64,000 bases of DNA from Cerioporus squamosus (GCA_022592435.1 JABYQS010000093.1:62001-126000), one strand, 5' to 3'. Shown: positions 11,014-24,200, counted from the stretch's first letter. The notes: generated from the letters alone by a model not told the origin. A program made the numbers and translations.

Positions 11014-14000
11014 CTATGACACAGACGCAGACGACGACCCACGCCTCGCCTCCCCCCTATGTATGAACTCCCAGCACGCCTTGCCCGGCTCGACGCCCAA
11101 TATCTCCTGCACGTCCTTCATCTCCAGCTCACACAGCTCCCTCACGCTCCGCACCCTGTTCATGACGTGCTTCACGTTCTTCGCCGTGATCCCCGGCAGC
11201 GACCGCAGCAGCTCCTCGGCCGCCGCATTCACGCCCGCGCCCGCGTCGGGGTCCTCCTCCGCGCCGACGAGCACCGCCTTCGCCGGATCGGGCTCCGCCG
11301 AGAGCGTCTTGAGGTCGTTGAAGATTTCCGCCGTCGCGTAGGGCGAGGACGACCAGATGATGCGCACGCGCGGGAACGTGAGCGTGAGCAGGACGAGCTT
11401 GGATTGGATGGACTGCGACGCCGAAGACGCAGTGTCCGAGCGCGGGTCGCCTTTCTTCTTTGAGGGGAACTTGTTGGACTTGGCGTACGACTTGACGTCT
11501 GCGACGGCCTGAGAGGAACGTCAGTTGTCGGGCTATGGAGGGATGTGAGGATGGAAGCGCACCTCGAGTGAGAAGGATTTGTGTTCCTCGAACTCGATCA
11601 GCAGGATGGGCTGCTTGTAGTGTGCAGACATCAACTCGCACTGCGTGTACCTGCGAGTCACGGTCAATGGTATATACGGCTGGGTCGTACAGAGGTACTC
11701 ACAGTCGTCCGCTGTTGAAACTGGAGATCAGATCCGGTATGCTCTTCCGCTCGACGCAAATATCAGGGGTTAGGATATAGTCTCCGACGGTCAGGGTTAA
11801 CGGGAGCACCAGCAGCCCGGAAGCGTGCAGCAGCGAAGGCAACGACGAGCGGAACTCTCGCATGTCCACGACGACCTGACATGTTTCAGTCAGCCATCTT
11901 CCTTCACACGAACTGATAAGACTTACCCGCGGAGGCTCCGTGCTCACTTCCTTCCTCCCGCCCGCTATGCGCGTGCTGATAGTCTTGATCATCGCCTCTC
12001 CCGCTGGAGTCGTGCGGTCCTCATAGATGGGCATGAGCATAGACTGCAGCATCGTCAGCTGGCACGCTCGAGAACGAGAAGATGGATTTCACTAACCCCT
12101 CGCTCCTTGATCAGCCGCTCGAATGACTCCTTCTCGCGGCGGAGGCCAGTGAGGTACTTGCCCTCCTCGCAGCTAAGTTTGTACATCATGAAGTACACTC
12201 TCACGCCTAGCCCCGGGTTTGAGTTTCGATATACCTGATCGCACGGTTAGCGTTCCCTTGACCTCTGACCGCAAATCAACCTACCTCTATTCGACGGATG
12301 AACTCCAGGTTAGGCTCGTACATCACGATGAACCGCGGCTTGATTTCTTGCAGCACTTGATCGTCCGAGTCGTCCGAGTACGCCCGTACAAGAACCGTCT
12401 GCTCGGGAGCCAGCAGGCCGTAGTGCGTGTCGAAATCGTCGTCCATCGTGAACAGCTGGAGGTCCCGGGTCAGCGCCTGCTCGGCTGCGTCGACACCCTG
12501 GCTCGACAAGCTGCACGACATCGTCAACGGCGAACAGACGCGAGATCTAGAGCAAAAGACGCACAACTCGGCAATGTCGTCGGCCTCTTTCTTGACTTCC
12601 ACCTGGCCCCCGGCCCCGGACGTATCCCGCCCCTTGCTCGCGGCGGCAGGCGCCCCGCCCCGCACTCTCCGTCTGCTCGCCGCCCGTTCCTGCTTCTCCC
12701 GGTCTTTCCGCTTAAGCGCCTCGCTGATCTCGTCCTGGGCGTTGTCTTTGCCCTTGGGCAGTGCGATCGGACCCTTGCCTTCGGCCTTGCGCTCAGACAG
12801 TTTGCCCTTCCACCACAGGTATAACCGGAGCTTGTCCTCCATCATCCGTCGTCCTTGAGAGCCGCGCGGGGCGTCCGCGTCCATGGTCGCCAGGAAGTCC
12901 TTGATGAGCGTGCACGTATGCAACGACGACGCCATCACGAGCACCGTGTTCGTTCCAGGAGACACTGCGCAGACGGTCAGACGCGAGTCGGACGCGCGCG
13001 GACAAGGGACGTACGCGAAGACAACATCGGTTCGCGACGGATCATCTCTTCCTCGATCTCCTGCAGAACGTCCGCGAGCAGGAACCACTTCGGGAGCTCT
13101 TCAAGCACGGGCTCCATCCCTTGCGGCAGCCACGGTTTCCGCTTCTCCTTCTCCTTGCTGCTAGCACGAGCGCGTTGCTCGGCTCCATCTCTTCCATGAT
13201 TGCCCATTCGTAGTCTTCTTCAGTTAAATCTATAGGCTTTGGCGGTGGGGCGGGTGCAGGCTTGGAGACCGTCGACATGACGTAGCAGCGCCGCCTTGCG
13301 TACTGGAAGATGATGTTGGCTGCGTCCGTGAGCATCCATGGAGACTGATTCTGGCGGGCGTTGCCGGATTCTGAGGTGGAATTGGAGGTGATGAGGGTCT
13401 CGAGGTACGCATGGAAGGCGAGCGCATCGTACGTCAGGAGGTAGCTGCAGAAGCGTGAGTTGATGTTGAGATGGAGAGCGAGGAAGGACGTACGTCAACA
13501 ACCGACGAAGAGTCGCCAGATCGCTGACAAGCTGCTTGGTGCGTGGACCGACTTTGTGCCAGACTGGGTCGAGGATTCGTCGGACGATCATGTCAAACGA
13601 CCTGAAGTACGCGTTGTCGATAGTCAGATCATCTAGGTCGTACTGTGCGTCACGTCAAGCAGGTGCCAGCGAGCTCGATACGGAGATGTGCTGACCATCG
13701 TATTAGCACGCTTGAGCTCCGAGAGCGTCGTGGTCATGCATTGTACGATGGCATGATGAATCTCGGACATGGATTCAGTCATGTCTTGATGAAGCTCGAC
13801 GATATCTGGGGTTTTGCGATCCAACGACTCCTTGATGTCTGCGTGAAAGCTGGTGCCGATGAGCCTGCTGCGGGACATCCCGCCTGACCTGGACGTACCG
13901 AGGATAAATGTGCACAGTGCGGAGTTGCAGCTCCTTCATGACAGTCCGCAAAGGCGACAAGCCGCTCGTGATGTGCTCAGGCTGGTCGGAGAAGGCTTTG

Positions 14001-15260
14001 AGGAATCCGTTCTTGTTCTTCTCGCGATATAAGCGGACGATAAACGCTTCCGCCGATGTTGGGGTCACTCTTGGTAATACATCAGTCGTGTGCGACTTAC
14101 CCCCCAGAGTCGACGTACCTCTCGGCGTGCAGAACGAGGATGCCAGTGATGAGGTGAGTCGGAATGTCGGATGTAAGCATGTCGACGGTGAATATCTGGG
14201 ATGTGATTGAGACGAGACCGCCCTTCTTGTACAAGTCCTGTCTATATACTAGAGTTGAGCTCTAGGCTGTTCGCACCCCTCGACGTGCCTTCAAGTCCAG
14301 CGCAAGAATGGAGTACATGCGGTCTCCAGAAAGATTGACGACGCGCCTCGCGTTCGCTTCGGCCGGGCAATGCAATGACGGGCAGCCCGCCCGGTTCGCC
14401 CGGTAAAAGCTCCAGATGACATGAGCGAGCCTGTGGGCTACCTGTCGGCTGTGGACAGACAGGCATGAATCTGCCGCGACATCGGCCGGGTACAGGCCGG
14501 GCTTGGAGGAGTCCGGTGTTGCGACGGATCCAAGCAGAAGTCGTCAAAAGATGTCGCGCCAACATGACAATCTCTGAGGCCATCAAGCCTGCGAACTGCG
14601 GACTCGCGCCTTGACCTGCGTCTATGGCAAGCCAGCAATTTGCAGTAGACTCAATTCCTGAGATGTAGCGAAACTCGAAGGGAGAATGCATGCGATGGGT
14701 TGCAGGAGGTCATCGGCGGTCGGAGAGCCGCTTCATGATGAGAGGCAACATTTAGTAGTAAGCTGTGGCTCAAGGAGGGCGATGTTACAAATCGTCCGGA
14801 AAGCCGTTTACTGTCTGAGTCTGGCAGGGTCGTCGACCAGGACTAGGGCGACTCGTGGCCGATTCTTTGGCCACACAGGCCCTGTGGCTCATTGCCAAAC
14901 AGAAGCAGACGAAATGGGGCGGTTTCTTACAAGATAAGGGTGATGCGCACAGAATGCACGCGGACCAGATGATACGCGGTTTGAAAATGCTCACCTGTCT
15001 TTTCTGCCCGTCTCGAATCCGACGATGCGCAGGCCAGGGTGCCTGCATCCCATGATACCCAGCTCCTCTCCTATCGCAGCCTCCTCCTCCGGCGTGGCAT
15101 TGACGAGGAGCACAAGATTATGCGGAGAGTCATAGATCTGTAGGAGCTTGCAGACAATGCGCCGGAGTCCAAGACCACGCGCGAGAAGAACAAGTTCAGA
15201 TGTAGCCGGGTCGTGGATCTTCTCGAGGATGCTCTTGTGGAAAGGGAGCAGAGTAGACAT
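11014..15260 (-). CDS. XPF (RAD1): XPF/Rad1 structure-specific DNA repair endonuclease
   Basis: Catalytic subunit of the XPF-ERCC1 (Rad1-Rad10) 5'-flap nuclease of nucleotide excision repair. About ten exons from ATG 15260 ([15 protein letters not shown]). The helicase-like N-terminal half shows [63 protein letters not shown] and [18 protein letters not shown]. The ERCC4 nuclease core is [16 protein letters not shown], then [20 protein letters not shown] (the GDx(n)ERKx3D motif). The C-terminus carries the tandem helix-hairpin-helix region ([16 protein letters not shown]). Oddities: the first intron is 754 bases, and the frame changes by one base near 13150-13165, between [12 protein letters not shown] and the segment containing [20 protein letters not shown], with no usable splice sites. 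For a gene of this importance a sequence error is the likelier reason. Confidence 0.94.
14242..14995 (-). other. Oversized first intron of XPF (754 bases)
   Basis: The donor after exon 1 (..ETGRKD-R) is GTGAGC at 14995 and the acceptor TATATAG ends at 14242, giving RQDLYKKGG across the junction. All other introns of this gene are roughly 50-100 bases. No protein match, tRNA or clear terminal repeat was seen inside. Confidence 0.7.
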
Positions 15261-16333
15261 GCCGCACAACGCCAGCCAAGAAGCAACTCGTGTTCACATC
15301 AGGTGTAGACTTCCTCTGACAGACTGCAGGCAGCGGCCGCTCGACGAGGGTCGGTCGGACGAGGAGATGGTGGTCGAGGAGCAAGAGGCCTTTGGGCGCC
15401 TCTTGGGTGAACCAGCCTGAGTGTGGCTTGCCGGCTTGACCTTCGACCACGATGTACTCGAGTACTCCGGTATAACCACGTCCTGGCGGCTTTCACGACA
15501 CCAAGTACTGGTTGATACGCCTTCGGGGATGGCGTTTGCGTGCCGGTCAGACTGAAAACATGGAGCACACGGGTGGCGTCGAGCCCGCTCTCGGGCACAC
15601 ACGGCGGTGCTATATCTCGTTTCTCTCCCGAAGGCGAACGGTGACGGACGGCCATACAACATGTCCGGATGGCTTGTAGTTCAATATTGATCTACTCACG
15701 AACTTCTACCCTCTTCGAGTTTACCATCATTCATCTCCGCATTGATGCCCCTTATGAACGTAGGAGAATGCAAGGTGCGCACTTTGCATTCATCGCTTCC
15801 GAGGGGCGTGCTCAGCACACTCACATGTGACATCGATCTTGCGTCTTCAGTAGGAGAAGCTAGGGCCCTCGCCCGGTGGCTGGCCCCTCGGAGCTGCTAC
15901 TCAACACCTCTGAACCCAAAATACAGAACACCTCACGAATGCTGCCTTGTTGAGGTTCTCCCATGCGGGACTGACTCGTCAGATGGACAGAGCTTGGGAA
16001 AACGAACAGCTTCACGGACCATGCCGCCTAGCCGTTGCGCATACTTCCCCTCGAATCCCCTCTCCTGCGCGGCTTCTCACCATTACTTCACGGCCTTCTT
16101 GATGCCATGTGGCCGGTCCTGTCCCAGGAACGCTGTGCTGAGAGGGGAGGGAAGCCCTTCACGCCTTTTGATGCTGCTCAGCCTGTTTCCCCGCAATCTC
16201 GATCCTGCGCCGCGTGTCCACAAGACTAGGGTTGAGCGCGTGCCCTGTCCGTACAAAAACCGCGTTACATGGTTGGAGGACGCCTGGTGACCCTCGCCCT
16301 TTTCTCCGACTCCGTCTTGTCGCGCTTCTCAAG
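15261..16333. other. Intergenic region between divergent XPF and sugar transporter
   Basis: About 1.07 kb shared upstream region of two divergently transcribed genes. Open frames here look like chance frames, with no recognised motif, repeat or RNA gene. It presumably holds both promoters. Confidence 0.5.
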
Positions 16334-18871
16334 ATGAGCGAGCTGGGACTCTTCCAGAACATCCGGGTCTACTGTGCGTGCACTCATTTCCTCCTGTCCG
16401 CGAGTCTCGGATTGACATGCAGTGGTTCCTCTGCAGGGCTTGCGTTCGTCGTTTACTGGGGTATCGTCCTCTTCGGATATGACACGTAAGTGCCTCAGCG
16501 CCCCCCTACGAGACACCTATACCAACCCGCTATAGCGGCGTCGGCGGAGGAGTCGTCTCCCAAGACTACTTCAAGAGCCATTTCGGAATCACGACCCATC
16601 GGGGAACACGAACACCAAGAAGGCCAACGATGTGAACTCGAATGTCGTCTCCGTCCTTCAGGCGGGCGCGTTCTTCGGTGCGCTCGGGAGTGCGCCACTG
16701 TCAGGTATGTGGCAGTTTCACAGATTGAGTTCTGCCAGGCACTCCTCCGTCCCCTCGCGTCTCGCGCCATCAGTTTGATTCCGCAGGCGGACGCGTGGCC
16801 ACCTGACCCCCGCTCATACACCTTGAACGAGATGCGGGGTAGAGATGCCGTGCGGCGTGGTCTATGAATGTCATCTTGGCAATAAACTTTCCATGTGCAT
16901 AGACTGTGGAATGCTCACGCTGAATGTGTCCTCTGCCGTACAGCTGCCATCGGAAGGAAGTGGTCGCTACTCATTTGGTCCATCGTCTTCGCTGTCGGCG
17001 CGGTGAGTACATGCCTCCCACCCTCATGCGTTACCTGCGGCTTACGTCTTGCGGCTATGGACGACAACAGATCCTGCAGACGGTTGCGGGGGGCTTACGC
17101 GGGCTGGGCTACATCTACGCTGGCCGAGTCATCGCCGGCATAGGAATCGGCGCAATTTCAGCCGTTGCGCCCGCATTCGTGTCCGAATGCTCGCCGAAGG
17201 AGGTGCGCGGCCGCATCACCGGCCTCTTCCAAATTATGGTCGCCATCGGCGTCATGCTCTCGTACTTCATCAACTGTGGGTTCCCTACTAGTACTAGTAC
17301 TTCTACGAGGCTGATGCGCCGCTAACGCTCGCATCTTGCTTGGCTGACAGTGGGAGTCAGCATCCACATCAAGACTGGATACGCAGTCTGGCGGATCCCG
17401 TTCGGCGTCCAGCTCGTACCAGCCGGTCTCATGGCCTTCGGTCTGCTCACCGTCAAAGAGTCGCCGCGATGGCTCGCCTCGAAGGACCGCGTCGACGAGG
17501 CGCTAGTGAACCTCGCGTACCTGCGCCGCCTCAGCCCAGACGACCACCGCGTGCGCGCAGAATTCGCAGAAATCGAGGCTGCGATTGCAGAGGAGCGCGA
17601 GGCGCGGAAAGGCCTGGGTGCGAAGGAGGCGTTTTGGGCAAGGGCAACTTCATACGGTTCGTCATCGCCGTCGTGATATTCCTCCTCCAGCAGTGGAGCG
17701 GGCAGAACTCGGTCGGGTACTACGCGCCGCAGATCTTCACGTCGGTGAGTCGCGTCGTCAGCGAATTGTTATATTGAGTCGTGCTCATCCGCGCGGAAGA
17801 TCGGGTACTCGGGGACGACGAACTCACTGCTCGCCTCCGGGATTTACGGGATCGTCAAAGTCGTCGCCACCGCCCTCTTCGTGTTCTTCCTCGTCGACTC
17901 CCTCGGGCGCAAGTTCTCGCTCTTCATCTCCGGAATGGGCATGGGCATCCTGTTCTTCATCATCGGTGCGCTCTTGAAGGTCTTCCCCCCGCCGAAGGAT
18001 GCCCCGAGTCCGCCTCCCGCGAGCAAGGCCATGGCCGCCATGCTGTACATCTACGTGTGCTTCTACTCCATGGGCTGGGGCCCCTTGCCGTAAATTTCTC
18101 GCTTCGCATCTGCATTAGCGTTGAGGGCCGAGTCCTGACGACGATGGCCGTGTATACGCAGGTGGGTATACGTGTCTGACATCTTCCCGACGAGAACCCG
18201 GCATTACGGACTCGCCGCCGCGAGTGCTTCCCAGTGGCTGTTCAGTAAGTTCACTTTCAAGTCCCGTCCCTCGCGCACCCCTTGGGCCTCGGATCGTCGT
18301 CATTCAATCGCGTATGGACCCATGCATGCTAATCCCGCTCTCCTGCGGGACGGATCAATCTTGCATACAGAGCGCACTGAATGGCGCGCTCGGAAGACGG
18401 TCGTCGCGTATCTAGACACTGACGATGCTTTCCCCATGCAGACTTTGTAGTCGCCAAAGTGACGCCGACGCTCGAGACAGACCTCGGCTACAAGCTCTTC
18501 CTCATGTTCGCGACGATCAACATCGGCGGCATGGCCGTCTTCTCTCTGTACGTCCGCCCTTGTTCGCAAGCAGCTAGTAGGCAGGTCCGGATCCGCTGAC
18601 CACGTCTTGTATGGTACCCTTGCGTCTTTGGGTGATTAAAGACTCATTCCGGAGACGAAAGGACGCAGTCTGGAGGAGATGGACATCATCTTCGGCTCCG
18701 TGACAGAAGACAAGCGCAGAGCGGACATCGCAGCCCAGGAGCGCGGTATGTACCTGGATGATTCTTTGTCTTGCGCGATCTTTGCTCATGTAATTGCTCC
18801 TGCTCTCAGTGCTCGGGAACGATGTTCCAGGATCCCCGTCTTCAGGAAGGTCCGTTGACCAGAAAGTCTAG
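16334..18871 (+). CDS. MFS sugar (monosaccharide) transporter, two frame breaks
   Basis: Twelve-helix major facilitator of the fungal sugar porter family in the plasma membrane. About nine exons from ATG 16334 (MSELGLFQNIRVY) to TAG 18871. Motifs in order: LAFVVYWGIVLFGYDTGVGG, QAGAFFGALGSAPLSAAIGR, AGIGIGAISAVAPAFVSECS, KESPRWLASKDRVDEALVNL, LLQQWSGQNSVGYYAPQIF, VYVSDIFPTRTRHYGLA and PETKGRSLEEMD, all family signatures. The frame breaks twice without splice sites. Near 16600-16606 one C appears to be missing from a CCC run, between SHFGITT and NTKKANDVNSNVV. Near 17631-17637 one T appears to be missing from TTTT, between KEAF and GKGNFIRFV. The rest is well conserved, so this is either a very young pseudogene or an intact gene with two base-calling errors. 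Substrate unknown. Confidence 0.86.
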
Positions 18872-19083
18872 GTGCCCACTGAGGGTCATCACATGTACTA
18901 GTACCACTTGGATTCAATGCAGCCGGGATATCTGACTTGGGCGGATGTATTTGTAGCAACGCAGGCTTTGACTTTGTTCTGTGCAACCATGGATCCAGCG
19001 TAGTGCAGCCGAATACGGTACAAGTCACCGAGGTGGCGTTGCGTGATGTCAAAAAGGCAAAAGCGATCACATTTGGACGAATA

Positions 19084-19177
19084 CTCTCTGTCGGGGAGTC
19101 GAACCCCGCTTTCGCGCGGTATTATGGCCAACCTAAGTGATGACAGGCGCGTGTACTAACCGATATACTAACAGAGA
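19084..19177 (-). tRNA. tRNA-Asp (anticodon GTC) with an intron
   Basis: On the minus strand, acceptor TCTCTGT pairs with ACAGAGA, followed by discriminator G. The D-arm (GTAT..GTAC) and a perfect T-arm (CGGGG TTCGACT CCCCG) are present. The anticodon stem CGCGC/GCGCG encloses CTGTCA, giving anticodon GTC. An intron of about 22 bases follows A37, the canonical position for nuclear tRNA introns. It sits in the intergenic space between the sugar transporter and the BTB gene. Confidence 0.94.
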
Positions 19178-19383
19178 GTTGCAAGTACTCTGTTATTACT
19201 TCGGATAGCCCCAAACATCACAAGCAAGCATTGTCAGTACTCTAGTGCCAGTGGTGGACATATTGCACCCTGTCACTGAAGCAGAGGCAACCAGTATGTA
19301 CTCTATACATAAACAATGTGACTAATATTACGTATATGTACATCGTCCAGAGATACAACACAATCCTCCATCCATCGACACGC

Positions 19384-20854
19384 TCACCTCCGCAATCGAA
19401 ACCAGTCCGGGATCGCCCTCCACAGCCGCTCCCGCTCCCTCGCCGCCCACGCCTCCAGCGCATGCGCACACGCCGCACAATCCGCGAACTCCGCGCTCTT
19501 CAGCTGCCCCAGCTCCTCCGCGACGTACAGCGGGTCCGCGCTCCCCCGCTCACGGTCGAAGAGGTAGTGCTGCGTCGCGAGCTCGACGAGCTCGCCCAGG
19601 TCCTTCCGGCACGCCGCGGGCGTGACGCAGTTCGCGCGGACCCGGCCCCCGGCGTGCGCGGGGACGATGTGCTGCCCTGAGCGCGAGCGGCGGTGCGAGG
19701 GGTGGTCGGCCGATGCGTGCTCCATGTTCTGGATGAGCGTGGTGACGGCGTGGTGCGCCGCCTCCTTCCCGAGCGCGAGCCGCTGCATGTCCGCGGGGGA
19801 GAGCGTGTACGAGAGCGAGACTCGAGCAGACGGCGGGGTGTGCGGGTCGAGCGGGTCGCCGGGACAGGGCTCGAAGATCTGCGCGAAGCTGTACCGAGAC
19901 AGCTCGTAGAAGGCCGAGGGGAGGAGCTCGTCTGCTCCTATCTCGCGTGCGAGATTGATGATGACCTGACGTTGCTGGTTGTGAGCGGGGCTGCAGGACA
20001 CGGACGGACTCGTAGAACGGGACACTGACTATGGGATGTGGATATCGGAGGCCTCGCAGGTCTCCTGTCTCTACCTCATGCATGCGGGCCAGGTCTTCAC
20101 GCAGGTCCCATCCCTTGAGAGTCGAAGGCCATGCGGTGCGTATGTGTGCCATCGCCTTTGCTCGGATAGACTCGTCGATCAGGTATTTGGTCGATAAGCG
20201 GAGTACTCCGGATACGACTGCAAAGTCTTCGCGGTCATTGTTCCCGAAGTTGCTGATAGAGCAGTGATGAGTGGCGTCGAAGCAACACTTGCAAGCAGGG
20301 AAGTAGAGCAACCTGACGGCGGCGGCCAGTACGCCACGCCACATCATCGCACTTTGGAGCATCGAAGACCACGATGTATGTGAGGGGGGAAGGATGTTCG
20401 TTCCACAAGGAGCGCCACTGACATACGCGTACCTCCTACATGTGCTGCCGCGTCGTTGTACGACCTCACGACGAGGCCGAAACAAGACACAACTCCAGCA
20501 CGCCAACAAGACTCATGAAGGGTAGATAGGATGTGGTGAAAAGCTCACATACGGTCCGTCATAGATCACCTTCACGAGATTCGCGACGTCCTCCGGGGGA
20601 TCGTGCAGGTCCAAAACCGGGCAGCCTTCGAGTCGCCGCTCCTCGCGATCAGATCCAGATGGCTGGGGCTGAGGCAGCGAGAACAGATCGCGGAAGAAGA
20701 TGGATTTGCGGCAGAGCTGAGATACATGTACGCGGAAGAGGGTCGAGTGCGCGCGGAGGATGAGAGAGCCGTCGGTGAACCAGAACTCAGGATGTTTCAC
20801 GAGGAGTCCTTGCTCAAGCTGTGTTTCTAGGGTATCTGCGTTGGTAGAGAGCAT
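19384..20854 (-). CDS. BTB/POZ domain protein
   Basis: Protein of the large agaricomycete BTB/POZ family (possible cullin-3 adaptors or dimerisation proteins; function not known). Exon 1 starts at ATG 20854 and holds the BTB core: HPEFWFTDGSLILRAHSTLF, LCRKSIFFRDLFSL and VANLVKVIYDG. After an intron, exon 2 reads NFGNNDREDFAVVSGVLRLS and TKYLIDESIRAKAMAHI. A second intron (after YPHPI) leads to VIINLAREIGADELLPSAFY, the conserved helical C-terminal part with SLSYTLSPADMQRLALGK, and LFDRERG, ending at TAG/TGA 19384. Two decayed fragments of relatives of this gene occur at 45.6-46.0 and 50.1-50.7 kb. Confidence 0.88.
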
Positions 20855-21286
20855 ATGCGTCTAGGAGTTGGAGCACTGTAGACGGGGCTGTAGTGGGTAA
20901 GCAGTCGGAGGTGGAAGAGGAGGTAGTGGCTGCAGCTGGTAGTGGTCAGTCCTAACAGCGATCAGTCTTATCGGGTACTCGGACCGTAGTTCCGAAGTTC
21001 AGGTACTTCTCCGTCGCGAGGTCTGACTGCAGCTGCAGCGACTCATTGCGAGAGAACTTGCGAAGAATCAAGACCACAAGCCGGCACATTCAACGAGTGA
21101 CAGAGCAGACACAATCCAAAGCGCACGATGCATTTCAATGATACAAATCCCCGAGCAACACGCGAAGGAAAAAAATGTGACAAAGTCCGAGAATGAAGAG
21201 AGAAACACTATAGCTACATCAAGCACGATTATAACCAGCAGAGCAATACACCAGGCAGACAAGTACAAGAGAAGAGCAGAAACACA
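20855..21286. other. Intergenic, no gene seen
   Basis: Promoter space of the BTB gene and 3' flank of the large disordered gene (transcription of both is leftward). A hydrophobic minus-strand frame at 21068-21268 has no upstream partner and looks like A/T-rich flank rather than a gene. Confidence 0.45.
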
Positions 21287-24200
21287 TCAGAACGCGCGGA
21301 CGACAGAACGGATGGCGAGCGCAGCAAGGAGACCAAGAGTGCATTTCAGCGACAAGTCGAAGCCGGGTTGTTCAATCGTGGTCACTGTCTGCTCCGTAGC
21401 CTCCGTTTCCAGAGGAGCGCCGTTCCAACCGCGCTGTCTCGCCCAAGTCGGGATATACACGGGAGGGGGAGCACCAGACAGCGTCGACTCGGAGTCGCTG
21501 CTATCCAAGGAGGGTGGATGAGCGGGGCGGCGTTTGCGCCTAGTACGACGCGTACGCCGCCGTGCATCCGGCGCAACCCCCTGTGACTCTCCAGTGGGAC
21601 GAGACGAGGCGGAGGAGCAGATCTCCCTTCCTGGCGAGCTTGCCGAGGAGGAATCTGTCGCAATGGTAAGTCACAGCTAAACGGGCACGCGGGTTTGAAT
21701 ACACATACCTGAGCACCAAACGTCCTCTGCGAGGCCGAGGGGGTGAAAGGAGACCAAGTCTCGGAGAGTGGCACCCTGGGAGGCACGGAAGTTCTCTCCC
21801 AAGGCGGCATTCCGGCGAACAACCCGTGCGCCGCCGGTGAGGGACGGGGCGGAGGCGGAGGAGGCGGGGGCGGCGGTGGAGGTGGAGGAATAGATGAGCG
21901 AGGTTCCTCTTCATCTTCCGATGGCGTCTCAGCCCGTGATGCAGGCTTAGCACCGGGACTGACAACGGTTGGACAGGCGGACCCGTCGCGGTACGTCGCG
22001 GTCGCCTTGACGATGCCAAACATCGTTTGCATCGAAGTACGAATGGACCGCCGGCCGAGAGGAAGGACGCAGGAACGAGTGTCACCCCGTGCTCCCTGCG
22101 GACCCTTCGCAAAGGACGCCTCGGGTCCGCAGAAGGGCAACCACCGTTGAGTACCGGAGGCAGGGGCTGATGTGACGGTAGATGCTCCGTGGACACACCC
22201 GCATGCGTGTCTGACTTCGTTGGCAGCTGTGCCGCAAATTCCGCGGCCTCCTCCGTTTGGACAGTCGCATCCGTTACATCCGTTTCCACGGCCACCTCGA
22301 ATACCTCGGTCTGGACTGCCGCGTCGACGAGGCCCTTCGTGGACACGGCCTGGACCGCGACGTGTTCTTGGAGGGCGCGGTACCCAACCTGAACGCCCGA
22401 GTCGACGGAGACAGTCGTCTCTGTGGCGTCAGACACGCACGGCACGGTCTGAACTTGGACTGCTGCCGCCGGTTCGTCGACACCTTGCGAAGAACTTGAG
22501 ACCCCCAGACTAGCCGTCTCCACGATAGAGATCGACACCACCTCTTCCTCAGCGTATTCGTTGATAGGGGATAGCGAGACGCCAGCTGACTGTCCGCCTA
22601 CTTGAAGACCAGCAAGGTCCGCGAAGGTTGGAGATGCTGCGTTGCACGGGGGTGCCGCCGGAGCAACTGGGACTGAGTTGCTGAAATCGATCAGGATGTT
22701 CGCCACATCAAACGCCTGCTGGTCGTGGGCAAGGGACACGGCGGGATCGCCACCTTCCGGAGAGGCATCTCCACCGTCCGTGGGGCTCCCGTAGAGGTCC
22801 TGCAGATCTTCGGGAACACTGTCGGTGAAGGGCGCGACGATCTCCCGTTCTTGCAGGTAAGACAGAGATCCTTCGGTTAGGTTTCCGTGAGCCATGAACG
22901 CCTCGAGGACCTCCTGTGGCGCCATGGGAACGTCTCCAAGATACTCCATCAAGTCGGCGAGCTCGTCCTCAGGATCCAGTAGCTCCACGTCTGGAGAGTC
23001 TAGGCAGATCAGCAGTGACTGACGCGGTGTAATCGGCGAGGAAGGTGCTGCTCGCCACGGGCGTAGCGACAGGGCTCAAGGAAGCCTCCACAGGAGCATA
23101 GTCCGTGCCTAATACAGAGCGGGACTCTCCCGGAGGCGACATCGAATCGAGGAACTCGTCCAGAGCAGAGAAGCTGGTGCCCATCTGCGCGTCGTGGTCG
23201 TGTGAGGTGGTGAGGTTTGCCGGGCGGGGATTTTGAGGGGGGAGAGCATTCGAACTCGGAGTGCTGACGGAAATCTCGCTGCCCGCGAATACATCACTGG
23301 GGCTCTGAGCAGTGAAAGCTTCATCAGACTGAGAGGGGTCTGAGCTGTGACCGATGGCCGAGAACGAGAACGAGAAGGACGCAAAAGCAGACGATTGCGC
23401 CTGGTTATCCCCAGTCGAGCTCGACGAGCGGGGGGAGGCAGAGGATGCTTTCGTGTGGACGTTCTTCTTCTCCCTTTTCGCGGTGTATGATGACGAAGCT
23501 TTTCGGGGGGTCGTTTGCTGTCGATTCCGAGGTTGCGGCGGTACAGGACTGAGGGTAGCGCCAACAGTCGGAACAGCTGTCGCAAAAACAAGCTCATCTG
23601 GTGTCGTAGGGCCAAGCTCTGGTGATGGCGGGATGACGGTGATGGTGGGGACAGGGGACACTCTAGAAGGAAGAGTAGTTGGTGAGTATATGTCTCAGCA
23701 TGCGAGCAAAGGACCTACTCCGGTGCGGCGAGAAGAGGATTAGTGGGAGAGGCGGTGATCTTCTCTTCCATCGGAGAAGCACTGGTGCCTTCGTCTTCAA
23801 TGTTACCTCGAGGCGAGCGACCCGGGCTTGCAAGGGGGCGGCTGCGAAGCAGTTCCGGCGAGTAGCTGTCGCTCGCCGTCCCGTAGCCCTCATCCTGCGG
23901 ACTCCTGATATGATGAGGACATGCGCACGTACGTCAAGGCAAGTGCACTTACTTGGGCGATGGGTCGGCTTTCTGCTGAGCGAAGACAGCGAGATTGTAT
24001 GCAAGGTCTTCTTTGGAGACGTACCCGGGAGGTAGCTCCATCAGTACGTCCACAACGCTGTGTTGCGGCGGTTCTGTCAGCTTCTTCTTTCCCATCTTCT
24101 CTGCGTACTCCTCCTCAGTCATCTTGGACTTGCCCTTGTCGCCGCGCATCGGCGTCTCGGTACTGTTAGACGAACAGTCAGGTTGATTTGGTTCCACACC

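Noticed and set aside
11129..11641. Long open frames overlapping XPF exons on both strands
   Set aside because: Arg/Ala/Pro-rich shadow frames of GC-rich coding sequence. The XPF exons in the true frame match the family throughout.
14242..14995. Protein-coding transposon in the XPF intron
   Set aside because: No reverse transcriptase, transposase or integrase motif and no terminal inverted repeat visible; only an unexplained long intron can be claimed.
21068..21268. Short hydrophobic minus-strand frame (possible small membrane protein)
   Set aside because: No splice partner, no conserved motif and A/T-biased composition. Probably untranslated flank.
22988..22988. A separate gene starting at 22988 in the disordered region
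   Set aside because: The apparent start is GTG, not ATG. A one-base change joins the frame smoothly to the upstream acidic segment (DLP then DSPDVELLDPEDEL), so one gene with an indel is simpler.
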